From Lysobacterales bacterium (lineage in GTDB: Bacteria; Pseudomonadota; Gammaproteobacteria; Xanthomonadales; SZUA-5): 64,000 bases of DNA. Shown here one piece after another: positions 17,622 through 26,031 of the stretch (position 1 is the stretch's first letter; every line of letters starts with the position of its first letter). Made by a program: the position numbers and the translations under genes. The stretch is from assembly GCA_019187485.1 (NCBI GenBank), contig JABAQR010000017.1:30936-94935 (forward strand). Direction: 5' to 3'. Below the pieces are notes generated by a model. That model saw only the letters and a program-made list of their open reading frames with translations. It did not search any database and was not told the DNA's origin.

Positions 17622-18233
17622 ATGAATGCTGAACGGGCAAATGCGGGATTGGGGGCGGGGGGCTGGGGCGCACGCGCCCCCGGCAACCGCGGACCGGCCG
17701 CGCCTGCGATTCGCTCTCGCGCGGAATCGTCTGCCCTTCCCGGAGTCGGGCCAGGCACCCCAGCCCCCAGCCTCCAGCCCCGCCCTTCGCGCGTTCGCGG
17801 CTTCACCCTGCTCGAGATGATCGTCGTGCTGCTGATCGTGGCGACGATGGCCGCGCTGCTCGGCACCTCCGTGGTCGGGCGACTGGAAAGCGTCAAGGTG
17901 GCCACGGCGGCACGCGATCTGACCGCAGCGCTGCGCTACACCCGCAGCCAGGCGATCCTGCATCGCCAGGAGAAATTCCTGGAAGTCGACCTCGAGAAAC
18001 GCAGCTACCTCGCACCCGGCCGGGCCGACGTGGCATTGCCGGAGGGCGTCGAACTGAAACTGCTGACCGCGCGTTCGGAGGTCAGCGACGCCCAGACCGG
18101 GCGCATCCGCTTCTTTTCCGACGGCGGATCCACCGGCGGCCGCGTGACCCTGATCTCGGGCGGCCGCGAATGGAAGGTCAAGGTGTCGTGGCTGACCGGC
18201 GAAATCGAGCTGGATGACGGGAGGAGGTCGTGA
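17622..18233 (+). CDS. gspH: Minor pseudopilin GspH with a repeat-encoded 60-residue leader
   Basis: A 203-residue minor pseudopilin. The prepilin site is RVRG/FTLLEM with Glu +5 and a following helix (IVVLLIVATMAALLG). The mature part (RDLTAALRYTRSQAIL and a C-terminal beta region) fits GspH. The 60 residues before the cleavage site are rich in Gly, Ala, Pro and Arg and are encoded by the GGGGCTG-type inverted repeat at 17651-17785. No ATG or GTG lies between the repeat and the cleavage site, so the leader must be translated unless a TTG within the left arm is used. Confidence 0.9.
   Translation: MNAERANAGLGAGGWGARAPGNRGPAAPAIRSRAESSALPGVGPGTPAPSLQPRPSRVRGFTLLEMIVVLLIVATMAALLGTSVVGRLESVKVATAARDLTAALRYTRSQAILHRQEKFLEVDLEKRSYLAPGRADVALPEGVELKLLTARSEVSDAQTGRIRFFSDGGSTGGRVTLISGGREWKVKVSWLTGEIELDDGRRS
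17651..17785. repeat. GGGGCTG-arm inverted repeat inside the gspH leader
   Basis: The left arm at 17651-17671 is a G-rich array related to GGGGCTG. The right arm at 17756-17785 is the complementary CAGCCCC array. The loop is about 84 bases. The same arms flank a different loop at 35300-35428. The element lies between the gspH start codon and its prepilin cleavage site and keeps the frame open. Confidence 0.85.
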
Positions 18234-18739
18234 GACAGGAAAAAGGGAAAGGGAAAAGGCCAAAGGGAAGAGCGCGAGCGCGCTGCCTCCATTTTCCTTT
18301 TTCCTTTTTCCTTTTTCCACGCGCAGCGCGGCGCCAGCCGCGCCAGCGTGGCTTCACCCTCATCGAGGTCCTGGTCGCCTTCGTGGTCTTCGTCGCGATC
18401 TTCGGCGCGGTGCTGCAAGCGTTGGGGATGGCGCTGCGCAACACCCGGCGCTCGGCCGAGGTCAGCGAGGCGGCGCTGTGGGCGCAGTCGCGGCTGGACG
18501 CGCTCGGCACGGTCGAAGAGCTGGAGGAGGGGACCGAGAGTGGCGAGTTCAACCGCCGCTACCGCTGGGAACTGGACGTGCGCAAGCAGGAGATCGCGCG
18601 CGCGGATGGCATTTCCGCAGACAACTTTCCGGTCGATCTCTACCGCGTCGAACTGGTGGTCTCCTGGGGCGAGCGCGGTCGTGAAAACCGTCAGAGCTTC
18701 GTTACGATGCGTTCGAAGCTGAAGGAAGGGCAATTCTGA
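18230..18739 (+). CDS. gspI: Minor pseudopilin GspI with a repeat-encoded leader
   Basis: A 169-residue minor pseudopilin. The cleavage site is RQRG/FTLIEV with Glu +5, then VAFVVFVAIFGAVLQA. Mature segments such as AALWAQSRLDALG fit GspI, which nucleates the pseudopilus tip with GspJ and GspK. The GTG start at 18230 overlaps the gspH stop (GTGA) and follows GGGAGGAGG at 18219-18227, so this start is well supported. The resulting leader is 41 residues: a basic EKGKGKR part and a hydrophobic FPFSFFLFP part, both encoded by the arms of an inverted repeat. Confidence 0.92.
   Translation: MRQEKGKGKRPKGRARARCLHFPFSFFLFPRAARRQPRQRGFTLIEVLVAFVVFVAIFGAVLQALGMALRNTRRSAEVSEAALWAQSRLDALGTVEELEEGTESGEFNRRYRWELDVRKQEIARADGISADNFPVDLYRVELVVSWGERGRENRQSFVTMRSKLKEGQF
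18237..18318. repeat. GGAAAAA-arm inverted repeat inside the gspI leader
   Basis: The left purine arm is at 18237-18269 and the right pyrimidine arm at 18289-18318, around a 19-base GC-rich loop. Same family as 15721-15834, 18747-18828 and 45067-45266. It begins four bases after the gspI start codon and is translated in the same frame as the copy in gspJ. Confidence 0.88.
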
Positions 18740-19500
18740 TGGGGCGGGAAAAAGGAAAAGGGAAAAGGGAAAACGGGAAAGCCGCGCCTCCGCTCTCCCC
18801 TTTTCCCTTTTCCCTTTTCCTTTTTCCCGCTGGCGGCGTCCGCCGCCGGCAAGCGGGCTTCACGCTGATCGAACTGCTGGTCGCGATGACCCTGGTGGCG
18901 ATGCTGATGGTGCTGGTCTACGAGGGGCTGCGCAGCGGCCAGAAAGCGGCCGACAGCGGCCAGGACTTCATCGACCGCAGCAACCGCCTGCGCATCACGC
19001 ACGAGTTCGTGCGCCAGCAGTTGTCGCGCCTGATGCCGCTGGCCTACAAGCAGGACCAGAGCAACGGCAAGCTTTACGTGTTCGAGGGCGATTCCGAGAA
19101 GGTGCGCTTCGTCGCGCCGATGCCGGGTTACCTCGGCTATGGCGGCACCTATGTGCAGGAACTGGAACTGATCCGCGATGGCCGCTGGCGCTCGCTGGTG
19201 TTTCGGCACTGGCTGCACAACGGCTTCGACGAGAAGGAGATCGATGACGACGAGCCGCCGATCTTGCTGCTGGCCGGCATCAAGGACGGCGGCTTCCGCT
19301 TCCGTGGACTGAACCCCGAAGGCAAGGTCGGCGACTGGGACAAAGACTGGAAGGACGCGCAACTGACCCCGATCGAGATCAAGCTCGAACTCCAGATGAG
19401 CCCCGACAGTCGCATCGACTGGCCACTGCTGGAAGTGGTGATGATGGTGGACGGTGGCGCGACGCGTGGCTTCAACGCCGGCTCCCTGCCGTCGGGATGA
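18739..19500 (+). CDS. gspJ: Minor pseudopilin GspJ with a repeat-encoded leader
   Basis: A 253-residue minor pseudopilin of the tip complex. The cleavage site is RQAG/FTLIEL with Glu +5, then a hydrophobic helix (VAMTLVAMLMVLVYEGL). Length and the SNRLRITHEFVRQQLSRLMP segment fit GspJ. The ATG overlaps the gspI stop (TGATG) and follows AAGGAAGG at 18722-18729. The 40-residue leader contains EKGKGKR and FPFSLFLFP from the two repeat arms. There is no alternative start codon between the right arm and the cleavage site. Confidence 0.92.
   Translation: MGREKGKGKRENGKAAPPLSPFPFSLFLFPAGGVRRRQAGFTLIELLVAMTLVAMLMVLVYEGLRSGQKAADSGQDFIDRSNRLRITHEFVRQQLSRLMPLAYKQDQSNGKLYVFEGDSEKVRFVAPMPGYLGYGGTYVQELELIRDGRWRSLVFRHWLHNGFDEKEIDDDEPPILLLAGIKDGGFRFRGLNPEGKVGDWDKDWKDAQLTPIEIKLELQMSPDSRIDWPLLEVVMMVDGGATRGFNAGSLPSG
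18747..18828. repeat. GGAAAAA-arm inverted repeat inside the gspJ leader
   Basis: The left arm at 18747-18780 and right arm at 18794-18828 are complementary over almost their full length, around a loop of about 13 bases. It is the most perfect copy in the window. It begins six bases after the gspJ ATG and ends 33 bases before the cleavage-site codons. Confidence 0.9.
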
Positions 19501-20453
19501 GTAGCGTGCACCGCACATCGTCGACTCCACGCACGGTCCAGGCGCGTCACAGGCGCTCGCGCCAGCGTGGCGTCGCGCTGGTGCTGGTGCTGTGGGTGTC
19601 GGTGCTGATCACCGTGCTGCTGGCCAGCTTCAGCCTGAGCGCGCGGGTCGAGGCGCTGCAAGGCCGCAACCTGCTGGATTCGACGCGTGCCCGCTACGCC
19701 GCCGAGGCCGGTCTGCACCGCGCTGCCTATGAGTTGCGCGGCAACAACCCGGACACCCGCTGGGTGGCCGACGGTCGCGTCTATCCCTTCGAGTTCGAAG
19801 GCGCCGAGATCGAGGTGCAGTTGTACGACGAGACCGGCAAGGTCGACCTGAACGTGACGGACCCGCTGCTGCTGGCGGCGCTGTTCGAAATCGTTGGCAA
19901 GCTCCAGAAGCCGGCCGCCGAAGCGCTCGCGGCGGCGGTGGTCGACTGGCGCGATCCGGACGACCTGCTGACGCTCAACGGTGCCGAAGCCGATCAGTAC
20001 AAGTCCGAGGGGCGCAAGTACAAGCCGCGCAACGCGCCCTTCGAGACCGTTTCCGAACTGCAACAGGTGCTCGGCATGAGTTTCGAGCTGTACCGGGAAC
20101 TCGAACCGCTGCTGACCATCTATTCCGGGCGCGCGCAGCCAAACCCGGCCTTCGCCGCCCCCGAGGTCCTGCAGATCCTGCCCGGCATGAATCCAGACCT
20201 GGTCCAGTTGTTCGTTCGGCAGCGCGAAGCGATCGCTCCCGGTCCGGCGGGCGCGGCCGGTGCCGGGCTCGCGTTGCCGGACGGTACGCCCGTGGTGGCG
20301 CAGGGTGGAGGGCTTACGTACACTATCCGGTCCCGTGCGCAACTGCCGGGCGGGGCCAAGACGAGCCTGGAAGCCACCATCCGCCTCGGCGCGAGCATGG
20401 TGGCGCGCCGGCCCTTCCGCATCGTCCGCTGGCGCGACGGCGAATCTCGCTGA
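19497..20453 (+). CDS. gspK: Minor pseudopilin GspK
   Basis: A 318-residue large minor pseudopilin that caps the pseudopilus tip. The N-terminus RQRG/VALVLVLWVSVLITVLLA lacks Glu +5, as usual for GspK. A helical domain and SAM-like repeats follow (DPDDLLTLNGAE, NAPFETVSELQQVLGM, PEVLQILPGMNPDLVQ), with the acidic calcium-site region as in relatives. The leader is about 25 residues and contains no palindromic element. Its ATG overlaps the gspJ stop (ATGA). Confidence 0.93.
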   Translation: MSSVHRTSSTPRTVQARHRRSRQRGVALVLVLWVSVLITVLLASFSLSARVEALQGRNLLDSTRARYAAEAGLHRAAYELRGNNPDTRWVADGRVYPFEFEGAEIEVQLYDETGKVDLNVTDPLLLAALFEIVGKLQKPAAEALAAAVVDWRDPDDLLTLNGAEADQYKSEGRKYKPRNAPFETVSELQQVLGMSFELYRELEPLLTIYSGRAQPNPAFAAPEVLQILPGMNPDLVQLFVRQREAIAPGPAGAAGAGLALPDGTPVVAQGGGLTYTIRSRAQLPGGAKTSLEATIRLGASMVARRPFRIVRWRDGESR

Positions 20454-20524
20454 CGTGCCGCCGTGCGTCGGCCTGCGAGTCGCCGCTGCGGCATCAGGAT
20501 GTTTGCGGGCTCCTTCGCGACTCT

Positions 20525-20538
20525 CCCGGGAAACCGGG
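20525..20538 (+). other. GNRA-type hairpin between gspK and gspL
   Basis: CCCGG and CCGGG pair around a GAAA tetraloop within the 140-bp gap between gspK and gspL. No T-tract follows. It could mark an RNA processing or stability site in the operon transcript; this is a guess from shape alone. Confidence 0.3.
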
Positions 20539-20593
20539 ATGGGAGCAGAAACCAACCCGAACGATTTTCCCGACGACCCGGCGCAGCGACCCG

Positions 20594-21721
20594 ATGCTCG
20601 ATCTGATCCAGAAACCGCTCAGGCGCCTGAGACAACGCTACGAAAAGAGCGGCCTCGCCCAATTCCTGAGCTGGTGGCGCAGCGAGCTGCTCGCCGCGCT
20701 GCCGCCGGCTTGGCGCGAATGGTTGGCACCCGAGCGCGCGGTCGTCACTTTCACGCCGGGCACCGACGGCTGGCGCTTGCGGCGTGTGCGCGCCGGCAAG
20801 ATCGAGGCGGATCTGGAGGCGATCGCCGAGCGCGATGCGCTGACCCAGGCCAGCGAACGACTGCGCCCCGAGCACGAGGATCCGCGTCAGGTGCTGCTGC
20901 TGCCGACCGAATGCACGCTGCGTCGGCGCCTGACTCTGCCGCTCGCCGCCGAGGAGCATCTGGCCTCGGTACTCGCCTTCGAAATGGATCGGCAGACGCC
21001 CTTCCGCGCCGACCAGGTCTACTTCGACCACCGCATCGCGCGGCGCGACGCGGCGGCACGGAGCATGCTCGTGGAATTGCTGGCGGTGCCGCGCACGGTG
21101 CTCGACCAATTGCTGCAAGGCCTGGGCAACCTGCCGCTGGATGCCGCCGACGTCGCCGTCGCCGGTGTGCCGGCCGGGTTCAACCTGCTGCCCGGCGAGC
21201 GGCGCGCGCGGCGCGTCGACAAGCGCCTGCGCCTGAACCTGATCCTGGCGGTGTCCGCGGTGGCGCTGCTGTGGCTGGTGATGCTGCAATCGCTGGCGCT
21301 GCGCGAACAGGCGATCGAGCGCCTGGACGAGGAACTGGCCGCTTCGCGCACCGCCGCGATGCAGAGCGCCGAGTTGAAGCGCCAGTTGCGCGATGCCATC
21401 GAGGGCGCGAACTTCCTCGCGCGCAAGAAGGCCGAACAGGCGGTGACCGTGGACGTGCTTTCCGAGATCACCCATCTGGTGCCCGACGACACCTGGCTGG
21501 AGCGGCTGTCCTTCGTGCAGAACCAGGTGCAGTTGCAGGGCCAGTCGGCGCGTGCCGACAAGCTGATCGGCATCCTGACCAAGTCGCGTTGCCTTGCCAA
21601 CCCGCAGTTTCAGGGGATCATCACCCCCGATGGCGCCACCGGCAAGGAGCGCTTCACCCTCGTCGCCGACCTCAAGACCGGAGTCTGTCATGGCACTGAC
21701 GCTGTTGCCGGCTCCCGGTAA
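20594..21721 (+). CDS. gspL: Type II secretion inner-membrane protein GspL
   Basis: A 375-residue bitopic protein linking GspE to the platform. An actin-like cytoplasmic domain (about 40-215; RRRLTLPLAAEEHLASVLAFEMDRQTPF is typical) is followed by one membrane helix (about 217-236) and a PilN-like periplasmic domain. This is the GspL/PilM-PilN-type arrangement of xanthomonads. Its 3' end overlaps gspM by 32 bases. Confidence 0.9.
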   Translation: MLDLIQKPLRRLRQRYEKSGLAQFLSWWRSELLAALPPAWREWLAPERAVVTFTPGTDGWRLRRVRAGKIEADLEAIAERDALTQASERLRPEHEDPRQVLLLPTECTLRRRLTLPLAAEEHLASVLAFEMDRQTPFRADQVYFDHRIARRDAAARSMLVELLAVPRTVLDQLLQGLGNLPLDAADVAVAGVPAGFNLLPGERRARRVDKRLRLNLILAVSAVALLWLVMLQSLALREQAIERLDEELAASRTAAMQSAELKRQLRDAIEGANFLARKKAEQAVTVDVLSEITHLVPDDTWLERLSFVQNQVQLQGQSARADKLIGILTKSRCLANPQFQGIITPDGATGKERFTLVADLKTGVCHGTDAVAGSR

Positions 21722-22298
21722 GGGCAAACCGGTTGCGATCGGCCTGACGCTGTTCGCGCTGGTGATCGCCTATCTGTTGCTGTTCCACGGTTTCTTCGCG
21801 CAGCACATCGATTACGCCACGCAGATCGCCGAACTCAAGGACAACGAGCTGCGCTTCCGCCAGGAAGCAAAACTGCGCGGCGAGATCGAGCAGCGGCTGG
21901 CCGAGGTGCGCCAGTTCCAGGCCGGCGCCAACTACTTCCTGCCGGAGGAGAGTTTCGACCTCGCTGCCGCCAATCTGAATAGCCAGATCAAGCAGACCAT
22001 CGCCGACAAGGGTCGCGATCCGCAGCGCTGCCAGTTGATCAGCAGCCAGAACGAGCGTCCCACCGCGCCCGAACCTTACCAGCGCGTAGTCGTCAAGGTG
22101 CGCATGCGCTGTGACCTCGACGATCTTGCCGAGATCCTCTACGAACTCGAGAACGCAACCCCCTTCCTGTTCGTCATCGAACTCAACCTGTACATGCAGC
22201 AGATGTTCCAGGGCGGCATGCCGCAGCCGAATCTCGGCGACATGGACGCGCGTTTCGATGTGTACGGATACATCCGTCAGCCCGGAGGCAAGGGATGA
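21690..22298 (+). CDS. gspM: Type II secretion protein GspM
   Basis: A 202-residue bitopic protein, partner of GspL. A short cytoplasmic start (MALTLLPAPGKGKP) is followed by one helix (about 15-33), a coiled region and a ferredoxin-like periplasmic domain (VVVKVRMRCDLDDLAEILYELE). I chose ATG 21690, inside the gspL end, because upstream residues would only repeat gspL sequence in another frame. The stop overlaps the next gene (ATGA). Confidence 0.88.
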   Translation: MALTLLPAPGKGKPVAIGLTLFALVIAYLLLFHGFFAQHIDYATQIAELKDNELRFRQEAKLRGEIEQRLAEVRQFQAGANYFLPEESFDLAAANLNSQIKQTIADKGRDPQRCQLISSQNERPTAPEPYQRVVVKVRMRCDLDDLAEILYELENATPFLFVIELNLYMQQMFQGGMPQPNLGDMDARFDVYGYIRQPGGKG

Positions 22299-23017
22299 CG
22301 CGCCGCGATCCCGGCCAATGGGCCACCCTGATCCTCGGCGGGCTGTGCGGGTTGCTGGCGCTGCTGGCCTTGCTGCAGACGCTCGGCATCGGTTCCGGCT
22401 ACCGTCTGCTTCAGGACGAGCCGGCCGCGCTCGACGAAGATCTGAAGCGACCGATGCAGCAGATCGAGTTCAAGCTGCCCGAATTCGCGAGCTACGCCGA
22501 GGTGGCGGCACGGCCACTGTTCACCTCCGATCGCAAGCCGCGGCCGATCGACGACAAGGCCACCGCCGCACCGGCCGGAGATGCGCCGCCGCCGGTGCCG
22601 CTGAACGCCACGCTGCTGGCGGTACTCATTGATCCGGCGTTGCAGATGGCGGTGCTGCGCGACAACGCCAGCAGCGCGGTGATCCGCGTGCGTCGCGGCA
22701 TGCCACTGCCCGGCGAACTCGCCGGCTGGACGCTGCAGGAACTCGAGCCGCGCAAGGCACTCTTCGATGGTGGGCCGCAGCAGGGTACCGCCGAGCTCAA
22801 ACTCGACATGTCGAAGTCGCCCACCGCGTCCGCGCCGCCGCCGGTGCCGCCGCCGGGCGTTCCGCCGCAACCGCCCGGGACGCCCGCAGTGCCCACCGCA
22901 GCCTCGCTGCCGACCGACGAGGCGGCGCGCCAGGCCGAGGTGCAGAGGATCATCGAACAGCGCCGCGCCCAGATGCGCGCGGAGGCCGAGAAGATGCAGC
23001 AGCAAGGGAAGCAGTGA
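22295..23017 (+). CDS. gspN: Type II secretion protein GspN (XpsN-like)
   Basis: A 240-residue protein with one N-terminal helix (about 10-30). A periplasmic HR-like region (YAEVAARPLFTSDRKPRP; LAVLIDPALQMAVLRD; VRRGMPLPGELAGWTLQEL) resembles GspC/XpsN. A Pro-rich spacer (about 175-200) and a charged helix end it. Position between gspM and gspD matches Xanthomonas xpsN, which substitutes for GspC in joining the inner-membrane platform to the secretin. No separate gspC is present in the window, consistent with that role. Confidence 0.85.
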   Translation: MTRRDPGQWATLILGGLCGLLALLALLQTLGIGSGYRLLQDEPAALDEDLKRPMQQIEFKLPEFASYAEVAARPLFTSDRKPRPIDDKATAAPAGDAPPPVPLNATLLAVLIDPALQMAVLRDNASSAVIRVRRGMPLPGELAGWTLQELEPRKALFDGGPQQGTAELKLDMSKSPTASAPPPVPPPGVPPQPPGTPAVPTAASLPTDEAARQAEVQRIIEQRRAQMRAEAEKMQQQGKQ

Positions 23018-23027
23018 GGAGAACAGG

Positions 23028-25376
23028 GTGACGAATGGATTCCGACCGGGCGCATTCGCGCTCACCTGCCTGATCCTCGTCGGCTGCGCCGGCGGGCCGT
23101 TCGCGCGCCCGGATGCCGGACCGGAGACCGCCGACAGCGCCCAGCGCGAACGCGTCGCCGAAGTGGCGCGCGCGATGAGTGAGGAGGAGGACGCCGCGCC
23201 GACCGCGCGCACCGCGACCGCCGGGAAACCAGCGGAAGCGGCGGCCGAGACCAAGGAAGGCGATGTGCGCCAGCCCGGCAATGGTCGGTTGATCGACCTC
23301 GAGGCCGCGCGCGTTCCCGCCCACCGCCCACCCGAGAAGGGCAAGGCCAGCTTGAACTTCGCCGACCTGCCGATCGCCGACGTGGTCAAGATGATCCTCG
23401 GCGACCTGCTCGGCGAGAACTACATCATCGCCGCCGGCGTCTCCGGCACCGTGACCTTCTCGACCGCGCGTCCGGTGACCCCCGAGCAGGCCTTCTCGAT
23501 CCTCGAGATGCTGCTCTCGTGGAACAACCTCGCGCTGGTGTACGTCGACGGCCAGTACTCGGTGGTGCCCTCGGCGACCGCGGTGCGTGGCAACCTCGTG
23601 CCGCGCGTGGGCCCGGCCGCATCCGCGCGCGGCTACGAGGTGCGCGCGGTGCCGTTGCAGTTCATCGCGCCCACCGAGATGGAGAAGCTGCTGCAGCCCT
23701 ACGCGCGCGAGGGCGCGATTCTCAAGGCCGACAACGCGCGCGCACTGATCATGCTCGGCGGCACCCGTCGCGAACTCGAGAACTACCTGTCCACCATCGA
23801 AGTCTTCGACGTCGACTGGATCAAGGGCATGTCGATCGGCCTGTACACGCTGGAGCAGGTCGAAGCCAAGGTGCTCGGACCGGAACTCGATCAGATCTTC
23901 GGCGAACAGTCGCAGTCGCCGCTGGCGGGCATGTTCCGCTTCGTGCCGATCGAGCGCCTCAACGCGATCCTCGTGATCACCCCGCAACAGCGCTATCTGG
24001 ACGAAGCCGAGCGTTGGATCGCGCGCCTGGACAAGGGCGGCAACCAGCCCGGCGTGCGCCTGTACGTCTACGACGTCAAGAACGTCAAGGCCACCGATCT
24101 CGCCGATCGCCTGAACGACATCTTCGGCGGCACCGGCGGCGACGCCAGTCGCGCGGCGACCGCTTCCGCCGCCGGTGGTGTCGCGCCCGGTCTGCAGCCG
24201 ATCGAGATGTCGTCCTCCACTGGCAGCGCCCTGAACCTGCGTTCTCCGACGGGCGAGAAGGCGGGCAACGACAGTCGCAGCGCCCCCGGCACTCCGCCGG
24301 GGGGGGGCTCGCAGCCGCCGGGAGGCCTGCCACCGGGTGGCATCGCGCCGGGAGCAACCGCTGCCGATGGCGGCCTCGCGATCGTCGAGGGCGAGGAGAT
24401 CCGCATCACCGCGGTGGAAGAGAACAACCAGTTGATCATCCGCTCCACGCCGGGGCAATACGAAGCGATCCGCGGCGCGATTCGCAAGCTCGATTCGGTG
24501 CCGCTGCAGGTGCACATCGAGGCGCGCCTGCTCGACGTCAGCCTCACCAATGGCCTTCAGTTCGGCGTGCAATGGTATTTCGAGGATGCGTTGAGCCGCC
24601 TGGCGCCACCCGATGTAGACGATGGCGACGACGACAGCGGTGCGCTCAAGGGCGCGATCCGCGGCGACACCTTTGGCGAGATCACCCGTGCCGGCACCAA
24701 CTGGATCTTCGCCGGGCGGCGCGCGGGCGCGCTGGTCAGCATGTTGCAGAACGAGGGCGACGTGAAGGTGCTGTCGGCGCCCTCGGTACTGGTGCTCAAC
24801 AACACTGAGGCTTCGATCAACGTGGGTCAGCAGATCCCGGTGGTCAGCAGCTCTTTCGTCAACCCGATCACCCAGCCGGGCGCGGGTTCGCTCGGCCAGA
24901 ACCAGTTTCAGTTCCGCGATACCGGCATCATCTTGAACGTCAAACCGCGGGTGAATCCGGGTGGGCTGGTGTTCCTCGAGGTGCAGGCTGAACAGAGCAC
25001 GCCTGGCCCTGCCGACACCGCATCCGAGTTCGGCGGCAATGTGCCGGTGGACCGCAAGAGTATCGAGACCGAGGTGGCGGTGCAGAGCGGCGACACCGTG
25101 TTGCTCGGAGGCCTCATTCAGCAAAACGACAGCGAAGCCCAGTCCGGCATGCCCGGGTTGATGAAGATCCCGGTGCTCGGCAAGCTCTTCGGCCGCACCC
25201 AGAAGGACAACTCGCGCAAGGAACTGCTGGTGCTGATCACGCCGACCGTGATCCGCGGCGGCGCCGAGGACGCACGCGAGCTCACCGAGGAATACAAGAA
25301 GCGCTTCCAGGGCCTGTCGCCGCTGATCCGCGACATGGAAGCTGCCGAGAGCGCGCGCCGCGCGCTGCAGAACTGA
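23028..25376 (+). CDS. gspD: Type II secretion secretin GspD (lipoprotein type)
   Basis: A 782-residue outer-membrane secretin that forms the exit pore. The GTG at 23028 gives a lipoprotein signal (ALTCLILVGC, lipid Cys at about 22). Periplasmic N0-N3 domains follow (SLNFADLPIADVVKMILGDLLGENY; VRAVPLQFIAPTEMEKLLQPY; VRLYVYDVKNVKATDLADRLNDIFGG), then a long Gly/Pro/Ser linker inside N3 and the secretin core (VLSAPSVLVLNNTEASINVGQ; VKPRVNPGG; VLLGGLI). The linker DNA contains a run of nine G. The lipid anchor suggests little need for a pilotin. Confidence 0.95.
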   Translation: MTNGFRPGAFALTCLILVGCAGGPFARPDAGPETADSAQRERVAEVARAMSEEEDAAPTARTATAGKPAEAAAETKEGDVRQPGNGRLIDLEAARVPAHRPPEKGKASLNFADLPIADVVKMILGDLLGENYIIAAGVSGTVTFSTARPVTPEQAFSILEMLLSWNNLALVYVDGQYSVVPSATAVRGNLVPRVGPAASARGYEVRAVPLQFIAPTEMEKLLQPYAREGAILKADNARALIMLGGTRRELENYLSTIEVFDVDWIKGMSIGLYTLEQVEAKVLGPELDQIFGEQSQSPLAGMFRFVPIERLNAILVITPQQRYLDEAERWIARLDKGGNQPGVRLYVYDVKNVKATDLADRLNDIFGGTGGDASRAATASAAGGVAPGLQPIEMSSSTGSALNLRSPTGEKAGNDSRSAPGTPPGGGSQPPGGLPPGGIAPGATAADGGLAIVEGEEIRITAVEENNQLIIRSTPGQYEAIRGAIRKLDSVPLQVHIEARLLDVSLTNGLQFGVQWYFEDALSRLAPPDVDDGDDDSGALKGAIRGDTFGEITRAGTNWIFAGRRAGALVSMLQNEGDVKVLSAPSVLVLNNTEASINVGQQIPVVSSSFVNPITQPGAGSLGQNQFQFRDTGIILNVKPRVNPGGLVFLEVQAEQSTPGPADTASEFGGNVPVDRKSIETEVAVQSGDTVLLGGLIQQNDSEAQSGMPGLMKIPVLGKLFGRTQKDNSRKELLVLITPTVIRGGAEDARELTEEYKKRFQGLSPLIRDMEAAESARRALQN
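24299..24307 (+). repeat. G9 homopolymer in the gspD linker
   Basis: Nine consecutive G lie in the codons for Pro-Gly-Gly-Gly-Ser of the secretin linker. The frame is open at this length. A slip of one base would truncate the secretin before its pore domain. Confidence 0.9.
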
Positions 25377-25421
25377 GCCGCGCGGCCAGACACCTTGAAG
25401 TCATCCAGGAAGGAGACACCG

Positions 25422-25895
25422 ATGAACCCGAACCCGTCCAAGCTACGCACCCGCGCCCGCCAGTGGGGGCTGCTTGCGGCCTGCGCGCTCGCGCTGGCCG
25501 CCTGCGGCAGCCGCACCACCCGCCCGGACGTTGCACCCACGTCGCCCAGGCTGGCCCCCGAGGAGGCGGTCAAGCAGCGCGCCCTGAAGCGCTGGGACCT
25601 GCTGATCGAGCGCAAGTTCGATGAGGCCTACGCGCTGCTCTCGCCGGGCTACCGCGAAGTGCATCCGCAGGACGCCTACACCAAGAGCATGAAGGACCGT
25701 CCGGTGCAGTGGACGCGCGTGCTCTTCCAGGGCGTCGAGTGCGAATCCGACCGTTGCACCGTCGAGATCCAGGTCAACGCGCAGTTCCAGATGCCGGTGA
25801 TGCGCGTCGGTACTGTGGATGCATTGAATGTCGTCACCGAATCGTGGATCCTCAGCGACGGCGAATGGTATCTGGTGCCCAGCACTGATCGTTGA
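25422..25895 (+). CDS. Small lipoprotein of unknown function at the end of the T2SS operon
   Basis: A 157-residue lipoprotein. The signal peptide ends in a lipobox (LALAAC, lipid Cys at about 27). The mature domain (VKQRALKRWDLLIERKFDEAYALLSPGYRE and a C-terminal LSDGEWYLVPS) has the size and pattern of an NTF2-like cone fold. Two cysteines (VECESDRC) may form a disulfide. The start at 25422 has a strong AGGAAGGAG at 25408-25416. It lies 45 bases after gspD, so it may be co-expressed and might serve the secretin, but no specific role can be assigned. Confidence 0.82.
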   Translation: MNPNPSKLRTRARQWGLLAACALALAACGSRTTRPDVAPTSPRLAPEEAVKQRALKRWDLLIERKFDEAYALLSPGYREVHPQDAYTKSMKDRPVQWTRVLFQGVECESDRCTVEIQVNAQFQMPVMRVGTVDALNVVTESWILSDGEWYLVPSTDR

Positions 25896-25914
25896 CCGGC
25901 TGTTGCGCGCCGGT
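25895..25914 (+). terminator. Possible weak terminator after the T2SS operon
   Basis: ACCGGC and GCCGGT pair around an 8-base loop directly at the stop codon of the lipoprotein, followed by a T-rich but interrupted stretch (TTGAGTTGTCTT). Confidence 0.4.
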
Positions 25915-26031
25915 TTGAGTTGTCTTAGCATCCGTAGCGCTCTTGTCTAACCTTGCCGCAAAGAGGGGAATCCCCGAATCGGAGTGAGGTTGGCAGTAGG
26001 CGAAGCCCTGTAGTTGACTAGGAGTGTTGTA

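Noticed and set aside
15721..18828. Tandem heptamer arrays considered as CRISPR or coding microsatellites
   Set aside because: Units are 7 nt without spacers and occur as complementary pairs, so they are inverted-repeat arms, not CRISPR repeats.
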